Assembly: GCF_020536995.1 (NCBI RefSeq)
Contig: NC_068362.1
Location: forward strand, 436,394-500,393
DNA from: Dreissena polymorpha
Taxonomy: Eukaryota > Mollusca > Bivalvia > Myida > Dreissenidae
DNA length: 64,000 nt
Direction: 5' to 3'
In this document: piece after piece, positions 28,801 through 40,249 of the stretch
How positions within the stretch are numbered: position 1 is the first letter of the stretch
Layout of the letters: every line of letters starts with the position of its first letter
The notes under the pieces: generated by a model
The model's database searches: none
What the model saw: the letters and a program-made list of their open reading frames with translations, nothing else
Told to the model about the DNA's origin: nothing
Made by a program: the position numbers and the translations under genes

Positions 28801-31800
28801 CCATGACTAATTGTTTAAGGCTTTTTGCCCTATGATTAAATATTAATCATTTGAATTAAGTAAAAATCTAATTATAACATGTGTTATATTAACCCAAAAT
28901 TGTAAAAGTTAGATATTTGTTGAAAAGCATCCCAATTGTAGAATGACTCATGAAGTTAAATTGTAAACATTTCAAAAACAAAACCATCAGTCTTCCTTGC
29001 TTGTCATAATGTAATAGCTCACTCTTATACAACTATTATACCATTCATTTATAGTTGAATAGTTGAATCATAATGCATAATGAAAATATAAGTCTATTAT
29101 TCATAGCTTTTTCGAGACAAAAACAAATATAATAATGGAAAAAGTTACTAAACTATTAACATGGAAACCCGATTTAAATTATGTTACTTAATACACACTT
29201 TTCTCAACAGTATTTTAATGTCATAAAAACGCTGTTCCACATAGCACAGTTAAAATGGATTTTTTTACAGTCTAAATCCTGGCAGGTGGTATTAGACCAC
29301 TTTTGCAATATTTGGCAGAGCGAGGATTTTGTCAAACTCTCTCTGGAGGAAATTATCGAAATCGTGAAAGAGGACCGACTATTTACCCTGGATGAGGAGC
29401 ATGTGTGTGAAGCAGTTCTCCGATGGATTGACCATGATTCCGATTCTAGGTTAAACTATACTTAATAATCTCTTAAAAGTATCATAAATACTCAGAATCA
29501 ACTAATATGTTCGCAAATTATGTTGTAAAATAAAGTTAACCCATAACAAATCAGTGTCCCTCATAGAAATAGCCAAAATTTCGGCGTTAGATGTGGTATG
29601 GTAACATAGATTTAACCAGATAAAAAATGCTTGTTTTTGTGTGACAATATATTCCATGTTAATTTCCCGCTACGATGCCTAAACAGTTAAGAGCAAACGG
29701 CAGACTGGCTTCAGGCAGTGTCGGAAGAACGACGTATGCATGAGAAATGCGTTGTGCTTCCGATGCTGCCTGAAGCCAATCTTGTGTTCGCTCGTAACTG
29801 ATCGGATATTGTAGCCGGAAATTCTAATGGAATACCGGTATATTGTGACACACAAAAATAAAAACGGATGTTTTGTATCATGTTAAATCTCTATTACCAG
29901 ACCAAATCTAGCGTTGAAATTTTGGTCATTGCTATAAGTAACATTGATTTTTATGGGTTAACTTTATTTTTCAAAATATTGTACGAAATATTAGTTGATT
30001 TTGATTATCTATGGGCTTTCAAGGTACAATACATGCAGCACTTTGCACTTAGAGACCACAATAACCGTACTTTTTCTGACACAGCATTCTGAACTGAATT
30101 GATTTATAAATAAAAGAAGTATGTCATGTAGTTGCCAGACAGAAAAGAAAGAATAAATCAAAATCAACTGGGTTTTTTCGGCCGTTTTCTAGTGGAGTTC
30201 AATCTGTTTCAGTGATGTAATAGTGAACACCTTTGCTTACCCTATCAATTTCTCCAAAAGATTAAACCGGAATAACTGTCATAAGTTTAAAACATGCTTT
30301 TGAGTAAAATATGTTGATTCATGTTTAGAGTACAGTCTGACTCAATTATAAAGTATAATGTAACCTTCCAGGCAGAAATACGCCCTGAAGCTGTTCAGTC
30401 ACGTGAGGTTGCCTCATGTGAGGTCAAAGTTTATCGTGCACAAGTTGTGTCAGGTGTCTTACCTCGTGGAGAACGTGCATTGTCGTCGACTTCTAGACGA
30501 GGCACAGCACTTTCACATGATGTCTGCCCGACAGATGGATTACAGCGGGCCGAGAATGAAATACAGGGTGGATGATGATTATGATGAAGTTTTATTGGTA
30601 AGGCAATGTTTTTTAAGCTCTTACCTTTTTCATTTTTTTAAGACGGTTCCGATTTTTGTCAGCTATTCTATTTGTTGTTGTTGTTGGAAAGACCGACATT
30701 TCGCATTATTCACATACATGTTTAGAAAATATACAATCATACATTTAAGTTGACAGGAAATATAGCATAATAATTCCAATGAAGTTTCTTTGTTGAAATC
30801 TGTAACGCAAATTGGAATCTTGAAATTGATACAGACATAACACTCTGATGTGTACCTATTTTTTTTATCTTAACTGCCAGTACATCTAAAAAATATTTGC
30901 AATGCCTATTGGCTTCATTGTTTTACCTGCATCTGACTTTGCTATGAAATATAAATACATATATTGTCTGAGGCCCTGCAACCTTATCAGTATAACTCTG
31001 CCGGGCTTAAAGCATGTGAGTAAAGTACGCACGGGCTAATCAGGGACGAAACTTTCCACATAAACTGGAGGTACTTCCTTTTAACCAAAAAATACCATAA
31101 AGGCGGTGAGTGTTGTTCCTGATCAGCCTATAAGAACTGCACAGGCCAATCTGGAAGGAGTCTTTATCCACATGCATTAAGCCCTGTTTTCCTATGACGT
31201 GACTCAAAATAGATTGTATTTGTTAAGGTATTAAAAGAGAACAAGAAAGACAAGGGCTCATTCTACGAAGGTGGATACTGCCTCTGGGCCCTAAACTACC
31301 AGCAGTGCAGATGGTTTACCCTGGCCCCAATACCCATAAATGACTCCCCAGGTTTGTAGTGGACTTTCAACTACCAACAGTGCAGATGGTTTACCCTGGC
31401 CTCAATACCCATGAATGACTCCTCAGGTTTGTAGTGAACTACATGTAGTGCAGATGGTTTACCCTGGTCCCAATACGCATGAATGACTCCCCAGGTTTGT
31501 AGTCTCTGGGTCATGAACTACCAGCAGTACAGATGGTTGACCCTGGCCCCAATATCCATGAATGACTCCCCTGGTTTGTAGTGAACTACCAACAGTGCAG
31601 ATGGTTTACACTGGTGTCAATACCCATGAATGACTCCTAAGATTTGTAGTGAACTTCCAACAGTGCAGATGGTTTACCCTGGCCTCAATGCCCATGGATG
31701 ACTCCCCAGGTTTTATAGTGAACTACCAACAGTGCAGGTGGTTTACCCTGGCCCCAATACCCATGAATAATTCCCGAGGTTTTTAGTGCATAAAGGTCAA

Positions 31801-34294
31801 TCTACCATTGCCTCGGTGATCACTCTATGGTGTCAGTGGCATAGTGTTCCGTATTTGTTGTCCACCTGGCGACTGGAAGGTCATGGGTTTGTGGGAGCGT
31901 TTTTTAGATCTCAACCAAACACACAAAGTACAGTTTCTACCCAGGAAACGGACTTCAGAGTGTTAAAATAAGCCGTAGGCATTCAGTTGAATTGAGCTAA
32001 ATTTAAGTTTACACTAAATCTTTCATGGTTGTCTCCCCTGCTGGTGAATCCTGTATTGCAGAGGAAGGCACCCATTATGCTCTTTGAGTAATAACTCTTG
32101 TTTTGTTTAAGTGCTTTGTTATTAAAGAAAACTCGAAAAAAAAGTCACGTGCAGGTATTCATGTATAACAATATCATATTTGTACAAATATTATTTACTA
32201 TTTAATAGTGTACATTTATTGTATGTTGTTTTGTTTATGACTCTGATAGTGCTTTGAGTAACAGGATTTTGTGTGTGTAAAATGCCTTAAAAATGTTTAA
32301 GTGCGTCATGGTGTGAGATAACTGTCATACAAAAGTCATACCATTTAAAGGAATTCTCTTCTAGCATTATCATTTCTTCACAAATACCCTTTATATGATT
32401 GACTGTGTAATACTATATATTCATGGCGTGTGTAGTATTCTTAAGGAAATACTAATAATTTGTTAAAACAGATTGATACTTTAATAAATGGCGGTTGTTT
32501 TATCCTGTAATTAAAATCAAACCTGTTTGACTATATTTATAGGGACACATTTTGCCATTTGTTCCTATGGCTACGATCTGTTCTTATCTGCAGGAACTAA
32601 CAACCCAAAGTCTCTGTTGCGATACGAAAGCGAGAGAAATGAATGGACAACAAGCACAGGTTTCAAATTCTTGGAATTTCATTACTCTCCATTGATGTAT
32701 ATGCTTCGTATTATCTGTTCATCATTGATTTTTATTCAGTTTAAGCATCTTGTTTCTGTAGCAGCGGTCTAATTAAACAACGATCCTGAGACACACTTCA
32801 TGCCCTACAAACACAGATCTATAAATACACGTGTTTATTGTAAGATCTTTGTAAGATCTTTGTTATAAATAATACAGCTTGTGCATTTAAGTTACATTGT
32901 TAGCTTTATTTAAATACAGATTATGTATGTATATTTTGCAGTCTTTTTGTATGTAATGAAAAAAGTGTGATTGAATTAATTATCTGCAACCTACTTGGCC
33001 CAAAATGAACACGTATATGTCTGGTTTCATTTTAAACATAAACATAAATGTTTTTCTATCATTAGTAAGTTATGACCGGATCCTCAATTGGTCTTTGGGC
33101 AGTCTTTCAAAGCGCGTATTTCCGTTTGTATTTAAAACAAGAAACTATTTATGTTTGTATCATAAACGTTTACTTTTCAGTATAGTAGACAATAATTGTA
33201 AAAGCTTGTTGAAAATTTAGTGTACGTAGTTTGTATTGGTGATAGTCATAGAACGATTATATTCCTGTTTTCATTGCACAGTTGAGCCCGAATGTTTTTC
33301 ATAACAACAACCATGTTTCTGTATATGAGTCCCTCTTTGGGTAAACGGGGCATAATGCATGTTCGTAAAGTGTCGCCCCAGACAAAGATCTATCAATAAT
33401 GTTTATTGATATATCTTTGTTTCAGATTCGGCCATGCAGTCCGAACAAGCAAATCACGGACATCAATTTTCGCTTTTCAGAATTTTTCGTTCAAGGAAGT
33501 ATCTTTTAAACGAAAATAAAATCTTTGCGGAAAGTGTGGTCCTTTGTTAGCATGGGCGGACTGCACAGGCTAATCTGGGACGACACTTGGCGCACATGCA
33601 TTAAGCCCCGTTTGAGCAGAGCGAGACTAATACAATTTTGTCGTCTGCAGGTCAGCTAAGGAAGATGAGAACACACCACACTATGGTTTCTCTTGGCAAT
33701 GCCCTTTATTGCATCGGCAGTCTGAGACAATACCGTCCAATCGATTCGATTGAGGAATACAGTATACTGGGTCACCGTTGGTTACCGGTGGGAGAACTAG
33801 TCTATTCGGCGACCTCGGCCGTTTCCGGTGAACAGGTGCTTGTTTTCGGCGGTATCGGTAAACACGGGCATAAAATTAGCAATGTTCAGGATTATCACGT
33901 GCGGCATAAAGAACCGACGGTGATTTCTCAGCTACCGTTCATTTCTAAACAATTTCACGCTTTGACTATTGGGAAAGATATATGTCTGCTGTCGTTGGAA
34001 CGCGAAAAAGAGCATGTTTTGAAACTGACGTCGGATTTCGGTTTTGTTGACGCGGGCTTTTATTTTTCACTTGACAAGAAAGTATTGGGTGTAGCGCATC
34101 ATGAGAATAATTCAATGATTTTAACAGAGGATGAATCGACGAAAGGTTACCTCGGTGATGTGATAAAGGTGAATACAAAAGCATCTCAGGTCGAGTCATT
34201 GGCAATGGGAGGCAAACCGACGCCGAAACCATTTCACGCCTGTCACAGACTGTATGTTGACAAGAAGTTTCTGTATCATACCTACTTTCAATGA
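25840..34294 (+). CDS. Kelch-like protein (BTB-BACK-Kelch), eight exons
   Basis: Kelch-like proteins are substrate adaptors for Cullin-3 ubiquitin ligases. Exons: 25840-26016, 26951-27061, 28317-28427, 29271-29449, 30372-30597, 31228-31351, 32543-32659 and 33651-34294. All borders are AG/GT and phases match, giving 1,689 nt open to a TGA. The BTB domain (exons 1-3) has DLADVNLTVNGRVF, HRAVLVAVSPYFRTMFTG and QFAYTGHLEM. BACK (exons 3-5) has CMYNCQDLK, FVKLSLEEIIEIV, EAVLRWIDHD and LFSHVRLPHVRSKF. Kelch repeats (exons 6-8) include YCIGS, SIEEYS and VLVFGGIG but are degenerate toward the C-terminus. The first Met in the exon is at 25846 (MASLLSDTDL), giving 560 residues, the usual length; the AG just upstream allows an extra 5' exon. 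Introns hold two arrays built from its own exon junctions and three family A/B elements. I cannot assign the subfamily. Confidence 0.92.
26745..26935 (-). repeat. Dispersed repeat G, copy 2
   Basis: CCCCGGGTACATTGTAGC, TTAGTACCCGGTTAC and AGTAGTACTTGAGC are the inverse of the motif series at 3239-3325. It ends about 15 bp before kelch exon 2. Confidence 0.55.
27077..27310 (+). mobile_element. TIR family B, full copy in kelch intron 2
   Basis: TTAACCCTTACACTTTGATC to GAGTGAGAAATGGTAAA with the usual inner parts (AAAGACCTTTCTTACTAG, GATACTGGTGAGCAGC). It begins 15 bp after the kelch exon 2 donor. Confidence 0.75.
27531..28316 (+). repeat. Tandem array of the kelch exon 3 acceptor region
   Basis: Seven imperfect units of about 104-137 bp upstream of kelch exon 3. 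Each has CATATTATGTCCATTCTGTA, TTAAAG or a variant, then GTTGACTGTTTGCAAGC, the same sequence that surrounds the true acceptor at 28316/28317. Exon-like starts are at 27541, 27678, 27790, 27902, 28004, 28108 and 28213. After about 27-35 exon-like bases most units diverge to AACTCAGATGAGTGCC. The first unit keeps GAGGGTCTG like the exon itself. Confidence 0.85.
28637..28815 (+). repeat. Short minisatellite
   Basis: Repeats of about 14 bp, TTGATTGTCCATGG with variants, around ten or more copies in kelch intron 3. Confidence 0.8.
29531..29966. mobile_element. Foldback element F with 85-bp arms
   Basis: Arm 29531-29616 (AGTTAACCCATAACAAATC, GCCAAAATTTCGGCGTTAG) is inverted at 29882-29966 (CTAGCGTTGAAATTTTGG, TTATGGGTTAACTTTA). 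In the middle GGCTTCAGGCAGTGTCGGAA pairs with TTCCGATGCTGCCTGAAGCC. No ORF. Related pieces lie at 34460-34600 (middle) and about 49655-49760 (one arm). Confidence 0.75.
31001..31195. mobile_element. TIR/foldback family A, copy 6
   Basis: GGGCTTAAAGCATGTGAG and CACATGCATTAAGCCC are inverted ends, with ACGGGCTAATCAGGGACG and AAAATACCATAAAGGCGG inside. It ends about 33 bp before kelch exon 6, so its right end sits in the acceptor region. Confidence 0.75.
31290..31785 (+). repeat. Tandem array of the kelch exon 6 donor region
   Basis: The 3' half of kelch exon 6 plus its donor is followed by six further copies of about 68-79 bp. Each carries ACTACCAACAGTGCAGATGG, TTTACCCTGG, CCCATGAATGACTCCCC and then AGGTTTGTAG. 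The true donor is at 31352; copy donors are at 31427, 31495, 31574, 31710 and 31779, while the copy at 31641 has lost GT. One copy (near 31505) keeps CTCTGGGTCATGAACTACC, extending further into the exon. Confidence 0.88.
31790..31998 (+). mobile_element. tRNA-derived SINE
   Basis: Starts with a degenerate tRNA-like head (TGGTGTCAGTGGCATAGTG, then GGAAGGTCATGGGTTTGTGG in the B-box position). A conserved SINE body follows: TTTCTACCCAGGAAACGGAC, GTGTTAAAATAAGCCGTAGG and TTGAATTGAGCTAAA. The layout matches mollusc SINEs with a shared central domain, as I remember them. It directly follows the donor array. Confidence 0.65.
33337..33622. mobile_element. TIR/foldback family A, copy 7, with a 40-bp palindrome inserted
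   Basis: AACGGGGCATAATGCATG and CATGCATTAAGCCCCGTT are the inverted ends. It ends 28 bp before kelch exon 8. A 40-bp palindrome at 33383-33422 lies inside its left arm, flanked by CAGA on both sides. Confidence 0.75.
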
Positions 34295-34444
34295 TTATAA
34301 ACTGTATCAAAATGATTTTGTAACAGCAGTTAAACAGTTTGAATTAAAAGTTAGTATGTTGTATTAAACGTTATATGTCAGTAATATTCAAACATTTGTG
34401 GATAATGATAAACGGTATTGTATATTTCATCTAGTATTTATTGG

Positions 34445-34600
34445 AAACTATTATGTTGATATTTTCAGTAGTCGGAAGAACGACGTATTTATGAGAACTA
34501 CGTCATTCTTCGGAAGCTTCCCGAAGCAAGTCTCGCGTTCGTTGGTAAATGTTCGGATATCGTAGCCGGAAATTCACATTGAATACATTGTGACAAAAGA
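34445..34600 (+). repeat. Middle part of foldback element F
   Basis: GTCGGAAGAACGACGTATTT, TTCTTCGGAAGCTTCCCGAAG and ATCGTAGCCGGAAATTC match the central hairpin and right part of element F (29531-29966). Arms are missing. Confidence 0.6.
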
Positions 34601-34789
34601 AATAATAATCAAAGCGCCGTAGGCGCTGAAGGCCTGGGGCTAGATTTAGGGTGCTTGGAAAGAAGTGTAGTGACTAAACTGAAGTAAATGTAAACGGATC
34701 CACGCTATTTTGCTGCCAGATACAGTGTACATGCATGCTGATGTTATGAAGTTGAAGGTTTAATATGTTACTCGTGCTTAATATGTCTA

Positions 34790-35143
34790 TCTAGTTTTAA
34801 ACACTTCGACCTTTAAGCTAAGGTCATTCAATGGTCAAGGTCATCATAAAATAGGTCAGTGGGAAGGTCTTGTCCAAAGGGCAGTTATGGACAAAAATAA
34901 AGTAAATCCAATCATGAACCGCAAAGTTATGGTGAATGTTAAGTTATTGGGTGCTTTGACTTTTTTGAGTTCAAGGGCCAAGGTCATCAAGAAATATGTC
35001 CGTGGGAAGGTGTTGATCAAAGAAGAATTGTGAACAAATATCAAGTGAAAAAAATGTTCTGTAGTATGAAAGTTATGGCAAAAGTATAATTTTTCGGACA
35101 GACAGTTCAGAAACCATACGCCTGCCTTCGGGACATAAAAACA
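34790..35143 (+). mobile_element. Decayed tandem-core element, two units
   Basis: Two units with AAGGTCATCA, GGTCAGTGGGAAGGTCTTG or GTCCGTGGGAAGGTGTTGA and AAGTTATGG. They are followed by TTCGGACAGACAGTTCAG and a 3' end, CGCCTGCCTTCGGGACATAAA, laid out like the other tandem-core elements. Confidence 0.6.
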
Positions 35144-35169
35144 ATGTATGTGAGAAAAAGTTAAAATTA

Positions 35170-36012
35170 AGTATTAGATTTATGGTTGTATTTTACAGAC
35201 AAACATTTTCAAGAGATGAAGAGGAAGATTCATAAGTAGTGCTAGGTTTCTTTAACTGAAGTATTAATCGGATGTCAAGCTTCTCATTTATACTCTGGAC
35301 AAGCAGTATCAAGTGTTGACAAGAGCACTGCCAACGGGTGCAGGACGCTGGAATACAAGTGCTTGACACAGACTAAATTTCAAATCCAAAAAGAGGAATA
35401 GTTTCCTGGTGTCGATAGAAGTAGGTCATCACATAATCATTTTACAAGAGTGTTGCATTTCAAGTTGAAAGCTTTTAATGATTGAGAAATTGAAGTCGGA
35501 AAAGGGGAATAACTCTTACAAAATGGTGAATAGTTGTCTTCTGTTGTCAGAAGATGAAGGTGTTGATATTCTACAAGTGCATAGACTTTGAAGTTGAAAG
35601 CTTCGATAGTGTTTGAGAAATTGTAAGTCGGTAATAACTAGTAAAATATGACGGATAAAGTTATGTGCTTTTGTCAGAAGTTGCATGTCATCATATAATA
35701 TAAGTATGCAGACTGTCAAGTTGAAAGGTTGGACAATGTTTGAGAAAATTAAGTTTTTTGTTGAGAATTTGCCAATATTTCTATGTACTAAGTCAAAACA
35801 AGGGAAGATTATTCCATAAATATAGGTCACATGGTAACAAGCCTTGTCAGTATGGACTTAACAGGCGAAATAGAGCAAGTATTGTAAGTTTGAAGAAGAT
35901 ATCTTTGATAGTCTTTGCGGAAATTGACATTTACAGACAACTAAACAAACGCGAACGCCGACTACCTGGCTATGACAATAGCTCTTGTTTTGTTCTAAAA
36001 GTCGAGCTAAAA
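35170..36012 (+). mobile_element. Decayed tandem-core element
   Basis: Degenerate units of about 120-130 bp share AAGTTGAAAGCTT, GTGTTTGAGAAATT, AAGTCGG and GTTGTCAGAAG (near 35465, 35580 and 35718). The 3' end has GAACGCCGACTACC and ATAGCTC...GAGCTAAAAA, a terminal hairpin. The 5' end is uncertain. Confidence 0.55.
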
Positions 36013-37112
36013 AGGGAGATATTAATTAAGTTATGTGTGACTGGTAGACTATTTTCAGTCAATATAATGACAATGATGGCATTTTGAAAGGAAAGTGCTA
36101 ATGATAATGAAATGTTTGAAAATGGTTTTGAGATCAATCTGAAGGCAGGGCAAAGTTACCAATACCATCGTAATAAATGAACAAGTACTTAGTGCTGAGA
36201 TCAATTTAATAAACACAATGTATCAACAACCTGTAGAACATTGAAGGTAATTGTTTTTAACATCAAAGCTTAATATAACTTGACATAATGAACTACTAAC
36301 TAATAATCTAGCTCTACAAAATGATTTTAAAATGTTTGGAACAAGAATGGTATCCTGCAATTCTCGTCCTTTTGTGTGAGTATTAACATATGTACTGTAA
36401 ATGTACAAGGGCTAAATAACAAAGACAAATGCACTAAAAGTTTCAAATGGTAAGACAAAAAAAAAGTAATATATGTCTTTTTTATACAGGAAAGTCACCT
36501 AAAACATACCTTAGCAAAAACATTGAAAAGTGGTTGGGACGGAGATATTTATCTTAGCGGACAACATACAAATAAACAAGGCATCGCTTGTCTGAGTAAA
36601 AGTCATACAGGAATAACAGTGGATTACTTGAACGAAAATAATGATTGGCAGACAAGCAAGTATAGATATAAAAATACACGAAACACAATTAACATTAATG
36701 AACGTTTACGGTCCGAACATAGATGAATCCAAATGTTATAATAAATAACCAAGATAAGAACATTATAGTTGGAGAGGATTTCAATAATATTCTTAACCCA
36801 TTATAAGAGATAAAAGAAGTGAAAATCTTTATACTCACTCCAAAAAAAGGAACATTTTACATAACATAATTGAAAACTACAATTTGATAGACATATGGCA
36901 TACAGTTAATCATAATGAAAGAAAATTCACCTGGCACTCAAATACAAAACCAGCAATATTTTGGAGATAAGATTTTTTTAAATATGCGAATCTATTTGAA
37001 ACATTATCGACACATGCAACATAAAACCAGGATTTATGGCTGATCACTCGATAGTTGAACTTTAACTGCATGAAATACAACCTGAAAGAGGCCCAAGGTA
37101 CTTTAAAAGTAA

Positions 37113-37989
37113 ACAAAGGCTGTTTGTAAAACATGCATGCCCCCCATACGGGCTTTCCTTTGTAGTGGCAGCCATTGTGTGAATACGAATTTTGTCACTG
37201 TGACCTTGACCTTTGACCTAGTGACCTGAAAATCAATAGGGGTCATCTGCGGGTCACGATTAATGTACCTATGAAGTGTCATGATCCTAGGCAAAAGCGT
37301 TCTTGAGTTATCATCCGAAAATCATTTTACTATTTCGGGTGACCGTGACCTTGACCTTTGACCTTGTGACCTCAAAATCAATAGGGTTTATCTGCAAGTC
37401 ATGATTAATCTACCTATGAAGTTTCATGATCCTAGGCGTAAACGTTTTCGAGTTATCATCCGAAAACCATTTTACTATTTCGGGTCACCGTAACCTTGAC
37501 CTTTGACCTAGTAACCTCAAAATCAAAAGGGGGTCATCTGCGAGTCATGATCAATCTACCCATGAAGTTTCATGATCCTAGGTGTATGCGTTCTTGAGTT
37601 ATCATACGGAAACCATTTTACTATTTCGGGTCACCGTGACCTTGACCTTTGACCTAGTGACCTCAAAATCAATAGGGGTCATCTGCAAGTCATGATCAAT
37701 CTACCCATGAAGCTTCATGATCCTAGGCGTATGCGTTCTTGAGTTATCATTCAAAAACCATTTTACTATTTCTGGTTACTGTGACCTTGACCTTTGACCT
37801 AGTTACCTCAAAATCAATAGGGGTCATCTGCGAGTCATGATCAATGTACCTATGAAGTTTCATGATCCTAGGCCCAAGGGTTCTCGAGTTATCGTCTGAC
37901 TACCACCTGGTGGACGGACAGACCGACCGACAGACCGATCAACATGAGCAAAGCAATATACCCCCTCTTCTTCGAAGGGGGGCATAATA
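37113..37989 (+). mobile_element. Tandem-core element, five units of about 144 bp
   Basis: Starts ACAAAGGCTGTTTGTAAAAC and then ATGCATGCCCCCCATACGGG. Core units contain ACCTTGACCTTTGACCTAGT, TCATCTGCGAGTCATGA, GAAGTTTCATGATCCTAGGC and GAGTTATCATCCG. The end is GGTGGACGGACAGACCGACC and a hairpin ending GAAGGGGGGCATAATA, whose GGGGGGCAT inverts the 5' ATGCCCCCC. Inserted in L1-like copy 1. Confidence 0.85.
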
Positions 37990-38141
37990 ATAGCTTCTGA
38001 AAAGATATACAATATCAAACACAAATATAACAGGTAATAACCAATACAGTTTAAGATAACAAAGATGCAAATCCAAACACCTTATGGGAAATAATTAAAG
38101 GCAAGATACTTAACACAACAATAAGATGCACGTCATTTAAA

Positions 38142-39517
38142 ACAAGAGGGCCGTTAGGTCCTAAGGCGCTCACCTGAGAGCAAAAGGAACTAGACTATTC
38201 TGGACAAATGCAAGCTGATTCATGAAGATTAGACCAAAAAAGTGACTTTCAACATGTTTTTTTTATATTTGACCTAGTGACCTAGTTTTTAAGCTCATAT
38301 GACCCAGTTTCAATCTTCGCTAAGATTTCAGTGGGACAAAATAATGTTTTGACCAAGTTTCATGGCCAATAAATGAGGCATATATAGCTTCAACAAGTTT
38401 TCACTTAAGCCATATAAGGACAACTGCCCCCCCCCCCCGGCGGCAATATTTTTCAACGAATCCTGACCATTTTCAAACTCAGCTGAGCTATTGTTAGAAC
38501 AAATGTTCTAACGGACCTGTTTTTAAACGGACCTCAACCATTTTCGATCTGAGCCCAGATATCATTAGTACAAATATTCTGACCAAGTTTCATAGGCATT
38601 GGACCACAAATGTGACTTCTAGCATTATAACAAGGTTTTACTATAGCCATGTAAGGAAAACTGGCCCGCCCCCTGGCAGCCATGTTTTTCAACAGACCAG
38701 AACCATTTTCAAACTCATCCGAGATATAGTCTGAAGAAATGTTCTGACTAAGTTTCATGAAGATTGGACAATAAATGTGACTTCTAGAGTGTTAAAAAGG
38801 TTTTACTATACACTAAAGCTATATAAGGAAAACTGTCACGACCACTGGCGCCCATTTTTTCCATTCAACTGGAACCATTTTCGAACTCGTTTAAGATTTT
38901 ATTGGGAAACATGTTCTGACGGACTAAAAATGTGACTTCGAGAGTGTTAACAAGGTTTTACTGTAGCCATTTAAGGAAAAACTGCCACGCCACCTGGCAG
39001 CCATGTTTTTCAACCAACCGGAACTATATTCGAACTCGTCCAAGATATCATTAGAACAAATGTTCTGACTAAGGACAATAAATTTGACTTCTACAGTGTG
39101 ATAAAGTTTTACTATAGCCATAATAGGAAAACTGCCCTGCCCCCTGGCGGCCATGTTTTTCTTCCAACCGGAACCATTTTTAAACTTGTCAAAGATTTTA
39201 TTGGGACACATGTTCCGACCAAGTTTCATGATGATTGGACAAAAAATGTAACTTCTAGAGTCTTAACAAGGTTTTACAATAGCCATATTAGGAAAACTGC
39301 CACGCCCCCTGGCACCCAGGTTTTTCAACAACAAGAAGCATTTTCGAACTCGTCCAGGATATTAATGGGACACATGTTCTGACCAAGTTTCATGAAGATT
39401 GGACAATAAATGTGACCTCTAAAGTGTTAACAAGGTAAATGTTGCCGCTGCACAACAGACGACGCACAAAAGGCGATCACAAAAGACCACCATGAGCACG
39501 TTGTGCTCAGGTAAGCT
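38142..39517 (+). mobile_element. Tandem-core element, about seven units of 150-170 bp
   Basis: Starts ACAAGAGGGCCGTTAGGTCC then GCGCTCACCTGAG. Units contain GACCAAGTTTCATGAAGATT, AATGTGACTTCTAGAGTGTT, AAGGTTTTACTATAGCCAT and GCCCCCTGGCGGCCATG. The 3' end is GCACAACAGACGACGCAC followed by CATGAGCACGTTGTGCTCAGG and TAAGCTAAA; CTCAGGTAAGC inverts the 5' GCTCACCTGAG. Inserted in L1-like copy 1 at an A-run. Confidence 0.85.
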
Positions 39518-40249
39518 AAAAAAAAAAGAAACACACAAACTTGAAAATGAAGCCATAAGTCATTGAAGCACTTGAAAAACAGGTGCATAAAAGAAACACA
39601 AATTATACCATCTCCATTGAAGAAGGAAATTCTTACAAACAAAAATTATAATAGAAGGAATTTATCACACACACCTCAATGGCATAATACTTCGAGCACG
39701 GGCACATCATGTTGAACAAAATGAAAACAATACAAAATACTGTGCAAACATTTTAAAACGTAGAAGCAAACACAAAACTATACACAGACCTAGTAGTTAA
39801 TGGCAAAGACATAACAAATAAAAGTCAAATAATAGAAGAAGCCTATTTTTCGAAACACTATAAACGAAATAATGTCGAAAATAACAACCTCTGTTAAATA
39901 ACACATCATGCTTTAAAGGAAGAGGAATAACAAGTATGTGAAGGATTACAAACTGAATATGAATATTGTGCAAATAATAGAACAAGCCTATTTTTTGAAA
40001 CACTATAAACGAAAGAATGTCGAAAATAACACCCTCTGTAAAAAAACACATCATGCTTTAAATGAAGAGGAAAAAGAAGTATGTGACAGATTACTAACTG
40101 AATATGAATGTGGACTAGCTCTTAAAGAAATGCAAAATAACAAATGTTCGGGATCTGATAACATCACTAACAAGTGTTATAAAATATTTTGGAACGATAT
40201 TCAAACACATTTAACTAATTCACTAAATTATTCATTCATTTAAAATTGG

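Larger units (their letters stand above)
36085..40245 (+). mobile_element. L1-like LINE copy 1, split by two tandem-core elements
   Basis: Three pieces, 36085-37112, 37991-38141 and 39518-40245, read as one LINE. The first has the endonuclease: ICTVNVQGLNNKDKC, QESHLKHTLAKTLKSGWDG and YLSGQHTNKQGI, then VNHNERKFTWHSNT. The second has the linker (DANPNTLWEIIKGK). The third has HLNGIILRARAHHVEQNE, LKEMQNNKCSGSDNITNK and IFWNDIQTHLTNSLNYSF, the start of the RT. The rest of the RT is absent where copy 2 begins. Several stops and frame changes. Confidence 0.8.
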
